Assembly: GCA_964508975.1 (NCBI GenBank)
Contig: CAZDVQ010000018.1
Coordinates: 9,729 to 73,728 of the forward strand
DNA: 64,000 nucleotides
Direction: 5' to 3'
From: CAZDVQ01 sp964508975
Lineage (GTDB): Bacteria > Bacteroidota > Bacteroidia > Chitinophagales > Saprospiraceae
Below, piece after piece: positions 32,539 through 40,622 of the stretch (position 1 is its first letter; the number at the start of each line of letters is the position of its first letter). The translations under genes were made by a program, and so were the position numbers. The notes beneath the pieces are model-generated. The model saw only the letters and a list, made by a program, of their open reading frames with translations, was not told the origin of the DNA and ran no database searches.

Positions 32539-33243
32539 ATGCTTCCATTATTCTTATTTCAAGACCCAACTAGCACAACCGAAGGTTTAGAAGTAGTTGA
32601 AAAAGCTCAGTTTAGCCTGATCGACATCATTTTAAGTAGTGGTGTCATGGGTATAGCCATCTTCATTGTATTGCTTATCTTGTCTTTCATCGCGTTGTAC
32701 ATCTACGTGGAGCGTTTCCTCACCATTCGTAAAGCTGGCGAAGTAGACGAGAACTTCATGAACAATATCCGTGCAAGTGTTCAGAGCGGCAACATCATGG
32801 CAGCACGTTCTTTGTGCGCTAAAACAGATTCGCCTGTAGCCCGCATGGTGGAGAAAGGCTTACAACGTATCGGTAAACCACTGGAAGATATCGGCGTGGC
32901 CGTTGAAAACGTGGGTAACCTTGAAGTGTACAAGCTCGAGAAAAACTTGGCTACATTGGCCACCATTTCCGGTGCAGCCCCAATGATTGGTTTCTTAGGT
33001 ACGGTAACAGGTATGATCCTCGCCTTCTTCAACATCGCGAATGCCCCAGGTGGCGGTGCTCCAGAGCCTGCTTTGTTGGCTGGTGGTATCTACCAGGCCT
33101 TGATGACTACGGCTTTCGGACTCGTAGTAGGTATCTTGGCTTATATCGGTTACAACTTCTTGACCTCACAAGTGCAGAAAGTGGTATTCAAAATGGAAGC
33201 TACTTCCGTTGAGTTCCTCGACTTGTTGCAAGAGCCAGCCTAG
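32539..33243 (+). CDS. exbB: ExbB/TolQ-family proton channel protein
   Basis: 234 residues. Three membrane helices: about 30-55 (SSGVMGIAIFIVLLILSFIAL), about 140-165 (ATISGAAPMIGFLGTVTGMILAFF) and about 178-205 (GGIYQALMTTAFGLVVGILAYIG). GFLGTVTGM and the LMTTAFGL segment are diagnostic of MotA/TolQ/ExbB. Together with ExbD it uses the proton gradient to drive TonB, powering receptors such as the one at 16681. The gene is followed by exbD and tonB, but a 245-base repeat cluster separates it from exbD. It is bracketed by 60-bp inverted repeats. The start ATG at 32539 lies right behind a heptamer array. Confidence 0.92.
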   Translation: MLPLFLFQDPTSTTEGLEVVEKAQFSLIDIILSSGVMGIAIFIVLLILSFIALYIYVERFLTIRKAGEVDENFMNNIRASVQSGNIMAARSLCAKTDSPVARMVEKGLQRIGKPLEDIGVAVENVGNLEVYKLEKNLATLATISGAAPMIGFLGTVTGMILAFFNIANAPGGGAPEPALLAGGIYQALMTTAFGLVVGILAYIGYNFLTSQVQKVVFKMEATSVEFLDLLQEPA

Positions 33244-33252
33244 TCGCGACAT

Positions 33253-33276
33253 GTAGAGACGTTCCGTGGAACGTCT
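33253..33276 (+). repeat. GTAG-flanked short hairpin
   Basis: GTAG then stem AGACGTTCC / GGAACGTCT (9 bp, two-base loop), 10 bases after the exbB stop. It may double as a transcript-end or stability structure. Confidence 0.75.
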
Positions 33277-33283
33277 TTAATCT

Positions 33284-33382
33284 GCGCCAGGTGCCTGGAG
33301 GGCGCCGCAACGCGGCGGTGCGCGTAGCGCACGGAGCGAACAGCGAACCCCGTAAGGGACCGACGGCGTAGCCGGGGCGCCC
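33284..33382 (-). repeat. Family A intergenic element between exbB and exbD
   Basis: Reverse orientation: TTGGGCGCCCCGGCTACGCC, then GGTTCGCTGTTCGCTCCGTG, GCGCTACGCGCACCGCC and CCTCCAGGCACCTGGCGCAG. It combines the start of the GGGCGCCCC subtype with the CTCCGTG core of the others, so it looks like a hybrid. Confidence 0.8.
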
Positions 33383-33420
33383 AAAAAGAACAAATGAACA
33401 AACGATGAAATGATTAAATG
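33361..33420 (-). repeat. Right arm of the 60-bp inverted repeat bracketing exbB
   Basis: Reverse complement of 32251-32310 with one mismatch. It covers the T-tract end of the family A copy plus the adjoining GAACAAATGAACAAACGATG words. Confidence 0.85.
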
Positions 33421-33488
33421 ACATGGTTTGTGATTTATGCTAAATGGGCGCACCAAAAACCAAATTTTGAACATCTAACTGAATAGCC

Positions 33489-33905
33489 ATGGCGCTAAAA
33501 AAGAGAAATAAAGTCAGTGCAGATTTTAATATGGCGTCTTTGACAGACATCATCTTCCTGCTGCTGATCTTTTTCATGCTCTCCTCTTCATTGGTGAGCA
33601 CCAACGCGTTGAACCTGAATTTGCCTAGTGCAAATACAAAGGTTACCTCGCCGCCCGACTTCATCAGCGTGTCGGTAAAAGAAAACGGTATTATTTACAT
33701 TGGCAAGGAAATGATCACAGAATCTAGCTTAGAAGAACGCTTAATCCAGGCCATAGAGGCCAAACGAGCAAGTGTTAAGAATAGTGAAGATGTAACTGTT
33801 GTACTCAATGCCGAAGAAGACGTTACCATTAAGACGATAGCCAAAATCATGGAAATTGGCGCAAACCAGCGCATTAAAATGGTGTTGGCAACTAAAGCAA
33901 ACTAG
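33489..33905 (+). CDS. exbD: ExbD/TolR-family protein
   Basis: 138 residues. One N-terminal membrane helix (about 18-36, TDIIFLLLIFFMLSSSLV) contains the conserved membrane Asp 20 (SLTDIIF) that carries protons. The periplasmic C-domain has the pattern VSVKENGIIYIGKEMI of the ExbD/TolR family. It partners ExbB and TonB. The stop is 2 bases before the ATG of the tonB-like gene, a tight operon junction, whereas exbB upstream is separated by repeats. Confidence 0.92.
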   Translation: MALKKRNKVSADFNMASLTDIIFLLLIFFMLSSSLVSTNALNLNLPSANTKVTSPPDFISVSVKENGIIYIGKEMITESSLEERLIQAIEAKRASVKNSEDVTVVLNAEEDVTIKTIAKIMEIGANQRIKMVLATKAN

Positions 33906-33907
33906 TT

Positions 33908-34744
33908 ATGATACACTCCATGGATAGCAACCAAACGGAACAGACCAACCGAAAAAAAGGGATGGCCTTCTCCTTGGTGGTTCACATTATTGCATTTTCG
34001 TTTTTCTTTATCCGCTCTTGTGAAACAACTGCACCAGGCGGTGGTGGTGGTGGCGGAGCTGGTTCTATCAGCATCAATTTCGGTGATGTAGAATCGGCCA
34101 AACAAACCGACGAGCCCCCTACTCCACCCCAGGAAGTGATTCCTAAACCCGAGGTGAATCGCCCTGAGCCTAAAGACAGGTACGTTACCAGTGATAACGA
34201 CAACATCGCTATCAAGCAGGACAAAAAGAAGGACGATAAGAAGGATACTCCCAAAAAAACCGAAGAAGAACTGCGTCGTGAGCGCGAACAAGCAGATGCC
34301 TTGGCTGAAGCTAAACGCCTAGAAGACATGATTAAAGGCATGGGTGGTGCTGGTACTGGCTCTACTGGCGGCGGAACTGAAGGCGGCGGCGGTGGTGGTG
34401 GTCCCGGCAAAGGTCCTGGTACCGGCGGCGGTACTGGCGGTGGTTCCGGTGGCGGTTTTGGTAATGTTCGCGGTCCATTAGCAGGCCGTGGTGTTAAATC
34501 AAAATGCGCCGATATCAAAGACTTCTCACAGCGCGAAGGTGTGGTAATCGTTAAGGTTTGCGTTGACCGTATGGGCAAGGTAACCAAGGCCAATGCCACT
34601 CAAAGTGGCTCAACTATCAACGATGCTGCCTTGTGGAAACTCTGCGAAAACTGTGCAAAAGAATATACGTTTAAATCAAGCTCGTCGGGTTCTGTTGAAC
34701 AATGCGGCGAAATTGTTTTCGACTTTAGGTTAACCGGTGGTTAA
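33908..34744 (+). CDS. TonB-like energy-transducing protein
   Basis: 278 residues. One N-terminal membrane helix (about 20-37, AFSLVVHIIAFSFFFI) is followed by a Gly-rich stretch, an acidic-Pro then Lys/Glu-rich charged linker, and a second very Gly-rich linker (about 145-192). A C-terminal TonB-type domain (about 200-278) has VVIVKVCVDRMGKVTKANA. The C-domain has five cysteines (CADIK, KVCVD, CENC, EQCGE), unusual for TonB and suggesting disulphides. It couples ExbBD to outer-membrane receptors. An alternative ATG lies at 33920. Its 3' end overlaps the convergent asnB by 20 bases. Confidence 0.85.
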   Translation: MIHSMDSNQTEQTNRKKGMAFSLVVHIIAFSFFFIRSCETTAPGGGGGGGAGSISINFGDVESAKQTDEPPTPPQEVIPKPEVNRPEPKDRYVTSDNDNIAIKQDKKKDDKKDTPKKTEEELRREREQADALAEAKRLEDMIKGMGGAGTGSTGGGTEGGGGGGGPGKGPGTGGGTGGGSGGGFGNVRGPLAGRGVKSKCADIKDFSQREGVVIVKVCVDRMGKVTKANATQSGSTINDAALWKLCENCAKEYTFKSSSSGSVEQCGEIVFDFRLTGG

Positions 34745-36731
34745 ACTCCTGCCACCAGTAAACAAAAGCTATATATTTGAACACCTTGAAGTCTTCCACA
34801 GGGCTTTTCGGATTCAAAAATGCATTAAGGCCCTCTTCGAGGGCTTTTTTGTTGAATATACCCGAGGTGTCATCCATGAACATTGGGATAGCCACCTTGG
34901 CCATATGTTTTATCCACTCGTTGTTGGGTACATCAAACCCCATTTTATCTTGGCGTGTACGCACTGGTTCCGGCAAGATGCCTTTCATGGCTTCGCGCAA
35001 TAAGACTTTGCGCTGGCCGTCTTTCATTTTAAAGCTGGCGGGTAAGCTGAAAACGTAGTTGTACAGCTCTTTATCATCGGCAAATGGCGTACGGGACTCA
35101 ATAGAATACCACATGGAGCTTCGGTCTTCACAACGCAAGAGGTGTTTTAAGGGCGTACCAAAATATTCGTGCTCCAGGCTGCCGTTCAAATCTGTCAGGA
35201 AATCTTGTCTGAGTAAAAGCAATCTTTGTCTGTGTTCTTGGAGAAAATCAGCATCTAGGAAATGCATCTCGGATTTTTGCTGGGCGTAGAGCCATGCTAC
35301 AGCATTTGCAGGCAGCTTGGGTATCCAATTCATTTTGACAATGGCCTTGAGCAGGCTTTTAGCCCCCTGCCCCACTCCACCAGACAATTGCATCTCGTGG
35401 ATGAGTTTTTTAAACTGGCCAGATTGGAGCAATTCAAACCAAAACGAAAGGTTATGGTGATTATAACCAGAGAAAAGTTCATCACCGCCTTGACCATCCA
35501 ATAGTACTTTTACGCCCTGTTTAGCTGCCATTTCCATCACACGGAACTGCGCATAGGTACGCGAGGAAAAGGTTGGGATGTCCTGTGCATAAAGCATGGT
35601 GCCCAAGTTTTGGGCTAGTTCATCGGCTGTCGGACTGGTTACATGCCAATCGGAAGATGTTTGATCTACCACATGCTTGGCCCAGGGCCGCTCATCGAAC
35701 ATGGGGTTGTCAAATGCTGCCGTAAATACAGACAATTGTTGTCCTTGAGGCAGCAATTGATGCATCCCCGTCACGATGCTGGAGCTATCTAAGCCACCGC
35801 TTAGGCATGAACCCACGGTTACATCTGCACGTAAGCGTAGCTTAATAGAATTCAACAACAACGCCCGTGTTTGCTCTACCGCATCCGAGAACACATTGTC
35901 TGAGTAAATGAATTTTTTGTCTGATTGCGGAACTACTTTGTATGGGTACGTACTAATACTACCTGTATTGAGGTTAATACTGCAAATTTCACCCGGCATA
36001 AGCTCCATGATACCTGCAAATAAACCTTCTTCCTCGTGTTCAATCTTCCCCATCACAAAGTAATCGTAGGCTGCTTTGTGGTTTAGTTTTAAAGGAATCT
36101 CAGGCAGGCTCAACAAGGCTTTTTGCTCCGATGCAAATGCAAAAAAATTATGGTCGTGGTGGTAATACAGCGGTTTTACGCCTGTAACATCACGGGCAAG
36201 GTATAATCTACCCGCTTGTACATCAAATACACAAAAGGCCCACATACCGTTGAGGCGTTGCAGGGCGCCTTCTCCCCAAGTAATCCAGGCTTGGAGCAGC
36301 ACTTCTGAATCCGACGAGGTGTAAAAGGTGCTGCCCAGTGTTTCAAGCTCAGCGCGAAGCTCGAGGTAATTGTAAATCTCCCCGTTGAAGGTCATCCAGT
36401 AGTTTCGGCTGCGATCGCACATGGGCTGGTGGCCTGCTGGACTGAGGTCGATGATCGACAAGCGGCGATGCCCGAGCCCTATTACAACATGGTCTAGTAA
36501 ATGGCTGTCAGGAGCTACCGTCGGCTGGTAAGGAGTATCACTAGCCTTAACTATAGCTGGGGTATCCATGCCAAAGCTTGGAAAATAATGGCCTTTGTCG
36601 TCGAAAAAGGCAAAGCCTTCATCATCGGGACCCCGATGGCGAAGGCTTTGGTTCATTTTAGCTAAATAGCTCGGCAGATTGGCCCTAAGCGTACCATTGT
36701 TGAATGTAACGATACCGGTAATGCCGCACAT
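34725..36731 (-). CDS. asnB: Asparagine synthetase (glutamine-hydrolysing)
   Basis: 668 residues. The N-terminal glutaminase domain begins with the catalytic Cys 2 (MCGITGI) and includes RHRGPDDEG (31-39) and NGEIYNY (116-122). The synthetase domain has the ATP pyrophosphatase loop SGGLDSS (311-317) and the later LLDGQGGDELF, which fits aspartate binding. It converts aspartate to asparagine with glutamine and ATP. Other AsnB-like enzymes amidate sugars or peptides; the context gives no hint of that. The 3' end overlaps the tonB-like gene tail to tail by 20 bases. Confidence 0.92.
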   Translation of the reverse strand: MCGITGIVTFNNGTLRANLPSYLAKMNQSLRHRGPDDEGFAFFDDKGHYFPSFGMDTPAIVKASDTPYQPTVAPDSHLLDHVVIGLGHRRLSIIDLSPAGHQPMCDRSRNYWMTFNGEIYNYLELRAELETLGSTFYTSSDSEVLLQAWITWGEGALQRLNGMWAFCVFDVQAGRLYLARDVTGVKPLYYHHDHNFFAFASEQKALLSLPEIPLKLNHKAAYDYFVMGKIEHEEEGLFAGIMELMPGEICSINLNTGSISTYPYKVVPQSDKKFIYSDNVFSDAVEQTRALLLNSIKLRLRADVTVGSCLSGGLDSSSIVTGMHQLLPQGQQLSVFTAAFDNPMFDERPWAKHVVDQTSSDWHVTSPTADELAQNLGTMLYAQDIPTFSSRTYAQFRVMEMAAKQGVKVLLDGQGGDELFSGYNHHNLSFWFELLQSGQFKKLIHEMQLSGGVGQGAKSLLKAIVKMNWIPKLPANAVAWLYAQQKSEMHFLDADFLQEHRQRLLLLRQDFLTDLNGSLEHEYFGTPLKHLLRCEDRSSMWYSIESRTPFADDKELYNYVFSLPASFKMKDGQRKVLLREAMKGILPEPVRTRQDKMGFDVPNNEWIKHMAKVAIPMFMDDTSGIFNKKALEEGLNAFLNPKSPVEDFKVFKYIAFVYWWQEFNHRLT

Positions 36732-36815
36732 AATGAACTATAAATGATGAACTATGAACAATGAACAATGAACAATGAACAATGAACAATGAATGATAAA
36801 CTATGAATAATGAAC
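36732..36815. repeat. Heptamer array between argS and asnB
   Basis: TGAACTA, then five TGAACAA units (36755-36789) and TGAATGA, all in 7-bp phase, with related imperfect words on both sides. It fills the whole gap between the two genes. Confidence 0.85.
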
Positions 36816-36816
36816 A

Positions 36817-38712
36817 TTACATCCTGTCGGGCATTTGGATGCCCAACATGTTCATGGAAGTGGCGAGGCAATGTGCTACAGATTTGCTGAGTTCAATCCG
36901 GAAAGCTGCCGCATCTGGTTCGGCACGTAGAATGGAAACATCGTTCCAGAAGCGGTGGTAAGCCTTAGCCAGGTTATAGGCGAAGTCAGCTATTAAGGCT
37001 GGATTATAGCCCTCCGCTGCATGGTGTACCGTGCTTGGCAGGGTATTCATGATGAATATCAATTCCCGTTCAGCAGGTTCTAAAGCAGCATAATGACTAG
37101 CATTACCTAGGGTGATATCTACTGCTTTACGCTGTACTGCTTGTGTACGCACGTAGGCATTTTGGATATACGGCCCCGTATGACCTTGTAAATCAATGGA
37201 TTGCTTGGGGTCGAAAATCATTTTCTTCTTGGGATCAACCTTCAAGATGAAGTATTTCAAAGAGCCCAAGCCCACGATTTTCCAAATTTGCTGTTTGGCC
37301 TCGTCCGATAGTTCAGCGAGGGTTTCGCGTTGCATGGATTCTTGCTTCACCTCCTCGATAACTTCCGCTATCAGGTCGTCGGCATCTACTACTGTACCTT
37401 CGCGCGATTTCATCTTGCCCTCTGGTAGTTCAACCATGCCATAGCTCAAGTGGAACATGTCGTTGGCATAAGGCTCACCCAAACGTTTTAGGATTTCAAA
37501 CAAAACCTTGAAGTGATACTCTTGCTCATCACCAACTACATACACCATTTTCTGTACACCGCCAAAATCGCGGTATCGCATAGGAGCCATACCAATATCC
37601 TGCGTGATGTAAACAGAAGTACCGTTGCTGCGTAGAAGTAGCTTATGATCAAGTTTGGCCTCGGTTAGGTCAACCCAAACGGAGGTATCATCCTTGCGGT
37701 AAAAAGCACCCTTAGCAAGTCCTTGCTCCACGATATCTTTACCAATAAGGTAGGTTTGCGATTCGAAGTAGTTCTTATCAAAGCCAACGCCTAGTTGTGC
37801 ATAAGTTTGGAACATACCGTCTAAAACCCACTGATTCATTTGTTTCCAGAGGGCGATGACTGTTTCTTCGCCTTTTTCCCAGTTTTCCAACATGCCGCTA
37901 GCTTGCTTGCCTAGTGCACTCTGGGTATTGAAGTAGGTGTTTTTATTGACTTCTTTGAAGAAGTATTTTTGCAAGGCGTCAGCTTCTTCAGAGCCTATTT
38001 CCTTGATGGCTTTTGCTTTAGCAGGGCTATCCAGCCAAGTTTGCAGTAAGTGTTGGGCATCACTCCCTTTTTGCCATTCGGCGTATTCTGCTTGGAAAGC
38101 TTGTTCAAACTTAACGTAGTAAGCGCCCACCAAGTGATCGCCTTTCATACCGCTTGATTCAGGGGTCTCACCGTTGCCAAACCGTTGCCAAGCCAGCATG
38201 CTCTTACAAATGTGAATCCCGCGGTCGTTGATAACCTGGGTTTTAATCACCTCGTAACCTGCTTTCTCTAGAATTTGACAAGTTGCCCAGCCCAACAGGT
38301 TGTTCCGGATATGCCCCAAGTGTAAGGGTTTATTGGTATTGGGCGAGGAGTACTCAACAACTACTTTTTTGCCTTTGGCAGGCAATTGACCATAGCTAGC
38401 GCCTTGGTTTTGAACAAATTGATTAAAACTAATCCAGTATGCATCTGCTACAACCAAGTTGCAAAAGCCTTTAACCACATTGTACGAGTCGATCTCGGGC
38501 ATGTGCTCGGCAAGGTAGGCGCCTAGCTGTTCTGCGACTTCCTCGGGCTTGAGTTTAGCCAATTTTACAAATGGGAAAACGACAATCGAATAATGGCCTT
38601 CAAAGTTGGCCGGTGTCTGGTTGATAACGATGTCTGAAACTTGTATATCATGTTGGTATAAACTAGCAATGGCCTTTACCGTGCTTAATTTTATACTAGA
38701 TTCAATATTCAT
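36817..38712 (-). CDS. argS: Arginyl-tRNA synthetase
   Basis: 631 residues from the ATG at 38712; a TTG four codons earlier abuts the upstream stop and is less likely. It has the N-terminal ArgS-specific domain, then the class I signature PLHLGHIRNN (HIGH equivalent) after VVEYSSPNTNKPLHLGH, the EGKMKSREG segment in the KMSKS position, and the C-terminal DALR anticodon-binding domain (YNLAKAYHRFWND). It charges tRNA-Arg with arginine. It directly follows the membrane-protein gene on the same strand. Confidence 0.97.
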   Translation of the reverse strand: MNIESSIKLSTVKAIASLYQHDIQVSDIVINQTPANFEGHYSIVVFPFVKLAKLKPEEVAEQLGAYLAEHMPEIDSYNVVKGFCNLVVADAYWISFNQFVQNQGASYGQLPAKGKKVVVEYSSPNTNKPLHLGHIRNNLLGWATCQILEKAGYEVIKTQVINDRGIHICKSMLAWQRFGNGETPESSGMKGDHLVGAYYVKFEQAFQAEYAEWQKGSDAQHLLQTWLDSPAKAKAIKEIGSEEADALQKYFFKEVNKNTYFNTQSALGKQASGMLENWEKGEETVIALWKQMNQWVLDGMFQTYAQLGVGFDKNYFESQTYLIGKDIVEQGLAKGAFYRKDDTSVWVDLTEAKLDHKLLLRSNGTSVYITQDIGMAPMRYRDFGGVQKMVYVVGDEQEYHFKVLFEILKRLGEPYANDMFHLSYGMVELPEGKMKSREGTVVDADDLIAEVIEEVKQESMQRETLAELSDEAKQQIWKIVGLGSLKYFILKVDPKKKMIFDPKQSIDLQGHTGPYIQNAYVRTQAVQRKAVDITLGNASHYAALEPAERELIFIMNTLPSTVHHAAEGYNPALIADFAYNLAKAYHRFWNDVSILRAEPDAAAFRIELSKSVAHCLATSMNMLGIQMPDRM

Positions 38713-38724
38713 GTTGTAGGGCAA

Positions 38725-39324
38725 TTATTGTAATAAAAAGTAGTAGGCTATCATTAAGCCTATATTGAGGAGCAGCAGGCCATTGTACAGGAAACCACGG
38801 TTGGGAACGGCTTTCTCCAAAACGAAATCGTCCATTTTACCCTTTAACTGTGAACTGATTTGGTTTACTTTATCCGTGGCGGAGTTGCTAAAGTCCATTT
38901 CTTGTATCCACTTGGTGATCGGGATTCTGTTCAACACAAACTGTAGGATTTCCTTGATGAAGGCCGGCTTGCCTTCTAGCAGTTTATCCAAATGACCTTG
39001 CAAATTACCTGCTAGATTACTGGCGGCATTCATCGGGTTATTAGGATCGGCAATTTTACTAACGATGCTGTTGGTCCAAGCTGTAATTTCTGTATCCAAG
39101 CCTTTCCAGGCACCTCTTACGGCACCGTTCACGACCCGCTTGTAGGCCATGAAAAAGTAAACAATGGGTGCTGCTATAAACAAGAGCAATGGCCAAGAAC
39201 CAAAACCCATGAAAAACATCACCAAGGCAAAGCCCCAGTTCAAAAATACGCCCATCAGTATGGTTTTGGCAAAAGACCAAATACCACCCGCGATTACGCC
39301 TTTAGCTATGGAGAAAAAACCCAT
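38725..39324 (-). CDS. Membrane protein of unknown function
   Basis: 199 residues. Hydrophobic helices are at about 8-32, 35-60 and, at the C-terminus, 180-198 (GLLLLNIGLMIAYYFLL), so it has about three or four membrane passes and a polar middle region with amphipathic helices (SNLAGNLQGHLDKLLEG). No family recognised. It sits 12 bases upstream of the chosen argS start on the same strand and is probably co-transcribed. Function unknown. Confidence 0.75.
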   Translation of the reverse strand: MGFFSIAKGVIAGGIWSFAKTILMGVFLNWGFALVMFFMGFGSWPLLLFIAAPIVYFFMAYKRVVNGAVRGAWKGLDTEITAWTNSIVSKIADPNNPMNAASNLAGNLQGHLDKLLEGKPAFIKEILQFVLNRIPITKWIQEMDFSNSATDKVNQISSQLKGKMDDFVLEKAVPNRGFLYNGLLLLNIGLMIAYYFLLQ

Positions 39325-39325
39325 T

Positions 39326-39425
39326 TTAGTTAGGAATTAGGGATGAGGAGTTAGGAGTTAAAGGAAAATAGTTAAGAGTTTCCGCATTCCTAACTCATAA
39401 CTCATAACTCCTAACTCATAACTAT
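39326..39425. repeat. Heptamer array with inverted counterpart
   Basis: Five units TAACTCA, TAACTCA, TAACTCC, TAACTCA, TAACTAT (39391-39425) in exact phase run up to the stop codon of the TlpA-like gene. The left part (39329-39360) holds the inverted words GAGGAGTTAGGAGTTA, so the RNA can fold back. Confidence 0.8.
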
Positions 39426-40505
39426 TTAAAGTATTTCCTTCAACTTGGCTTCCAGTGCTGGACCACGTAAGTCTTGGGCCACGATACGGCCTTTACGGTC
39501 GAGCAAGAAAGTTTTGGGAATGGATTGTATACCGTACAACTGGTTCAGCGGACCATTCCATGCCTGTAATTCACTCACGTGGTTGGGCCAAATCAAACCG
39601 TCTTGTTGAATAGCTTGAACCCAAGCCGATTTTTCTTTATCCAGTGATACGCTCATCACGGTAAAGCCTTTGCCTTTGTACTTGTTGTAAGCGGCTACCA
39701 CATTGGGGTTTTCAGCACGACAAGGTCGACACCAAGAAGCCCAGAAGTCAAGCAGGACCACTTTGCCACGTAAGCTTGACAAGGATATTTTTTGGCCATC
39801 TGGATTGGGCAAACTGAAGTCCGGAGCCACTTTACCTGAATTTAACTGACCGTCAATCTGTACGATGATTGGCTGCATCTCCGTGGTATACGGCGAACTT
39901 GGGTATTTTTTCTGGAGCTTCTCCAAGGCTTTTTTCCAAGTATCCAGGTTGTCATCCGCTTGTGGGTTGGTCATGCGGGCCAAGAACCAAGCAGCCAATG
40001 GCGATTGCGTGGTATCCACAAAGCGCTTGATATCCTTGGGCGATACTTCCTTGCCGTAGAAAGGTAACAGGCCGTAGGTTTCTGGCGCACCACCAAATTT
40101 AGATGCTTTCGGGTTTTGGAAATCAATCTCGAGGTTGATGTCTTGCTGCTCCGATATGATAAAGGATAGGTAGTTCTGCTGCCCTTGGCGAATACGGTAT
40201 ACACCCGGCGTGTACTTGTCCACAGGTATGCTAAACTTACCGCTAGCATCCGGTTGCGCCGAACCCATAATCTCGCTCGATTGCATGAAAATTTGATCCA
40301 AGAATACCTGGGCACCATCGCTGTTTTTAATAATGCCATTCACGCGGTAGGCACCTTCGGTTGCTGTAGTTGTAGTAGTGCTAGCATTATCAGCAGAAGC
40401 AGTGGTTTGTGTACTATCTGCGTTTACCGTTGTTTCCTTGTTGCTAGAATTGTTGCAAGCAACTAAGCCCAAACCCAAGGAAAATATGATGATATATCGT
40501 TTCAT
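39426..40505 (-). CDS. TlpA-type thioredoxin-fold lipoprotein
   Basis: 359 residues. The signal peptide ends in the lipobox GLVAC (Cys 17), followed by a Thr/Ser-rich linker and an N-terminal beta domain (about 52-150) like the DUF4369 region found before TlpA domains in Bacteroidota. The C-terminal thioredoxin-like domain (from about 222) carries the redox motif WCRPC (ASWCRPCRAE) and a cis-Pro region SIPKTFLLD. It probably reduces disulphides in the envelope. It is a single gene with a -7 box at 40527-40534. Confidence 0.9.
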   Translation of the reverse strand: MKRYIIIFSLGLGLVACNNSSNKETTVNADSTQTTASADNASTTTTTATEGAYRVNGIIKNSDGAQVFLDQIFMQSSEIMGSAQPDASGKFSIPVDKYTPGVYRIRQGQQNYLSFIISEQQDINLEIDFQNPKASKFGGAPETYGLLPFYGKEVSPKDIKRFVDTTQSPLAAWFLARMTNPQADDNLDTWKKALEKLQKKYPSSPYTTEMQPIIVQIDGQLNSGKVAPDFSLPNPDGQKISLSSLRGKVVLLDFWASWCRPCRAENPNVVAAYNKYKGKGFTVMSVSLDKEKSAWVQAIQQDGLIWPNHVSELQAWNGPLNQLYGIQSIPKTFLLDRKGRIVAQDLRGPALEAKLKEIL

Positions 40506-40526
40506 GTTTGTTGATTTTTAAGTCGG

Positions 40527-40534
40527 CAAAAATA
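40527..40534 (-). promoter_or_regulatory. Candidate -7 box of the TlpA-like gene
   Basis: The reverse strand reads TATTTTTG, an exact TAnnTTTG, 22 bases before the ATG. The -33 region would fall into the heptamer array starting at 40544. Confidence 0.45.
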
Positions 40535-40543
40535 TGAAATTTA

Positions 40544-40571
40544 GTTGATAGTTGGTAGTTGATAGTTGGTA
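40544..40571. repeat. Heptamer array, four units
   Basis: GTTGATA, GTTGGTA, GTTGATA, GTTGGTA in exact phase. It is followed by CT-rich TCTCCTCTC words up to 40618, just behind the holA stop. Confidence 0.85.
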
Positions 40572-40622
40572 TAACTCTACACCAAATCTCCTCTCTTCTA
40601 TCTCCTCTCTCCTATCTCGTAT

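Noticed and set aside
33982..34599. A 205-residue Pro-rich frame opposite the tonB-like gene
   Set aside because: It is the antisense shadow of the Gly-rich TonB linker; codon pattern and family match support the plus-strand gene.
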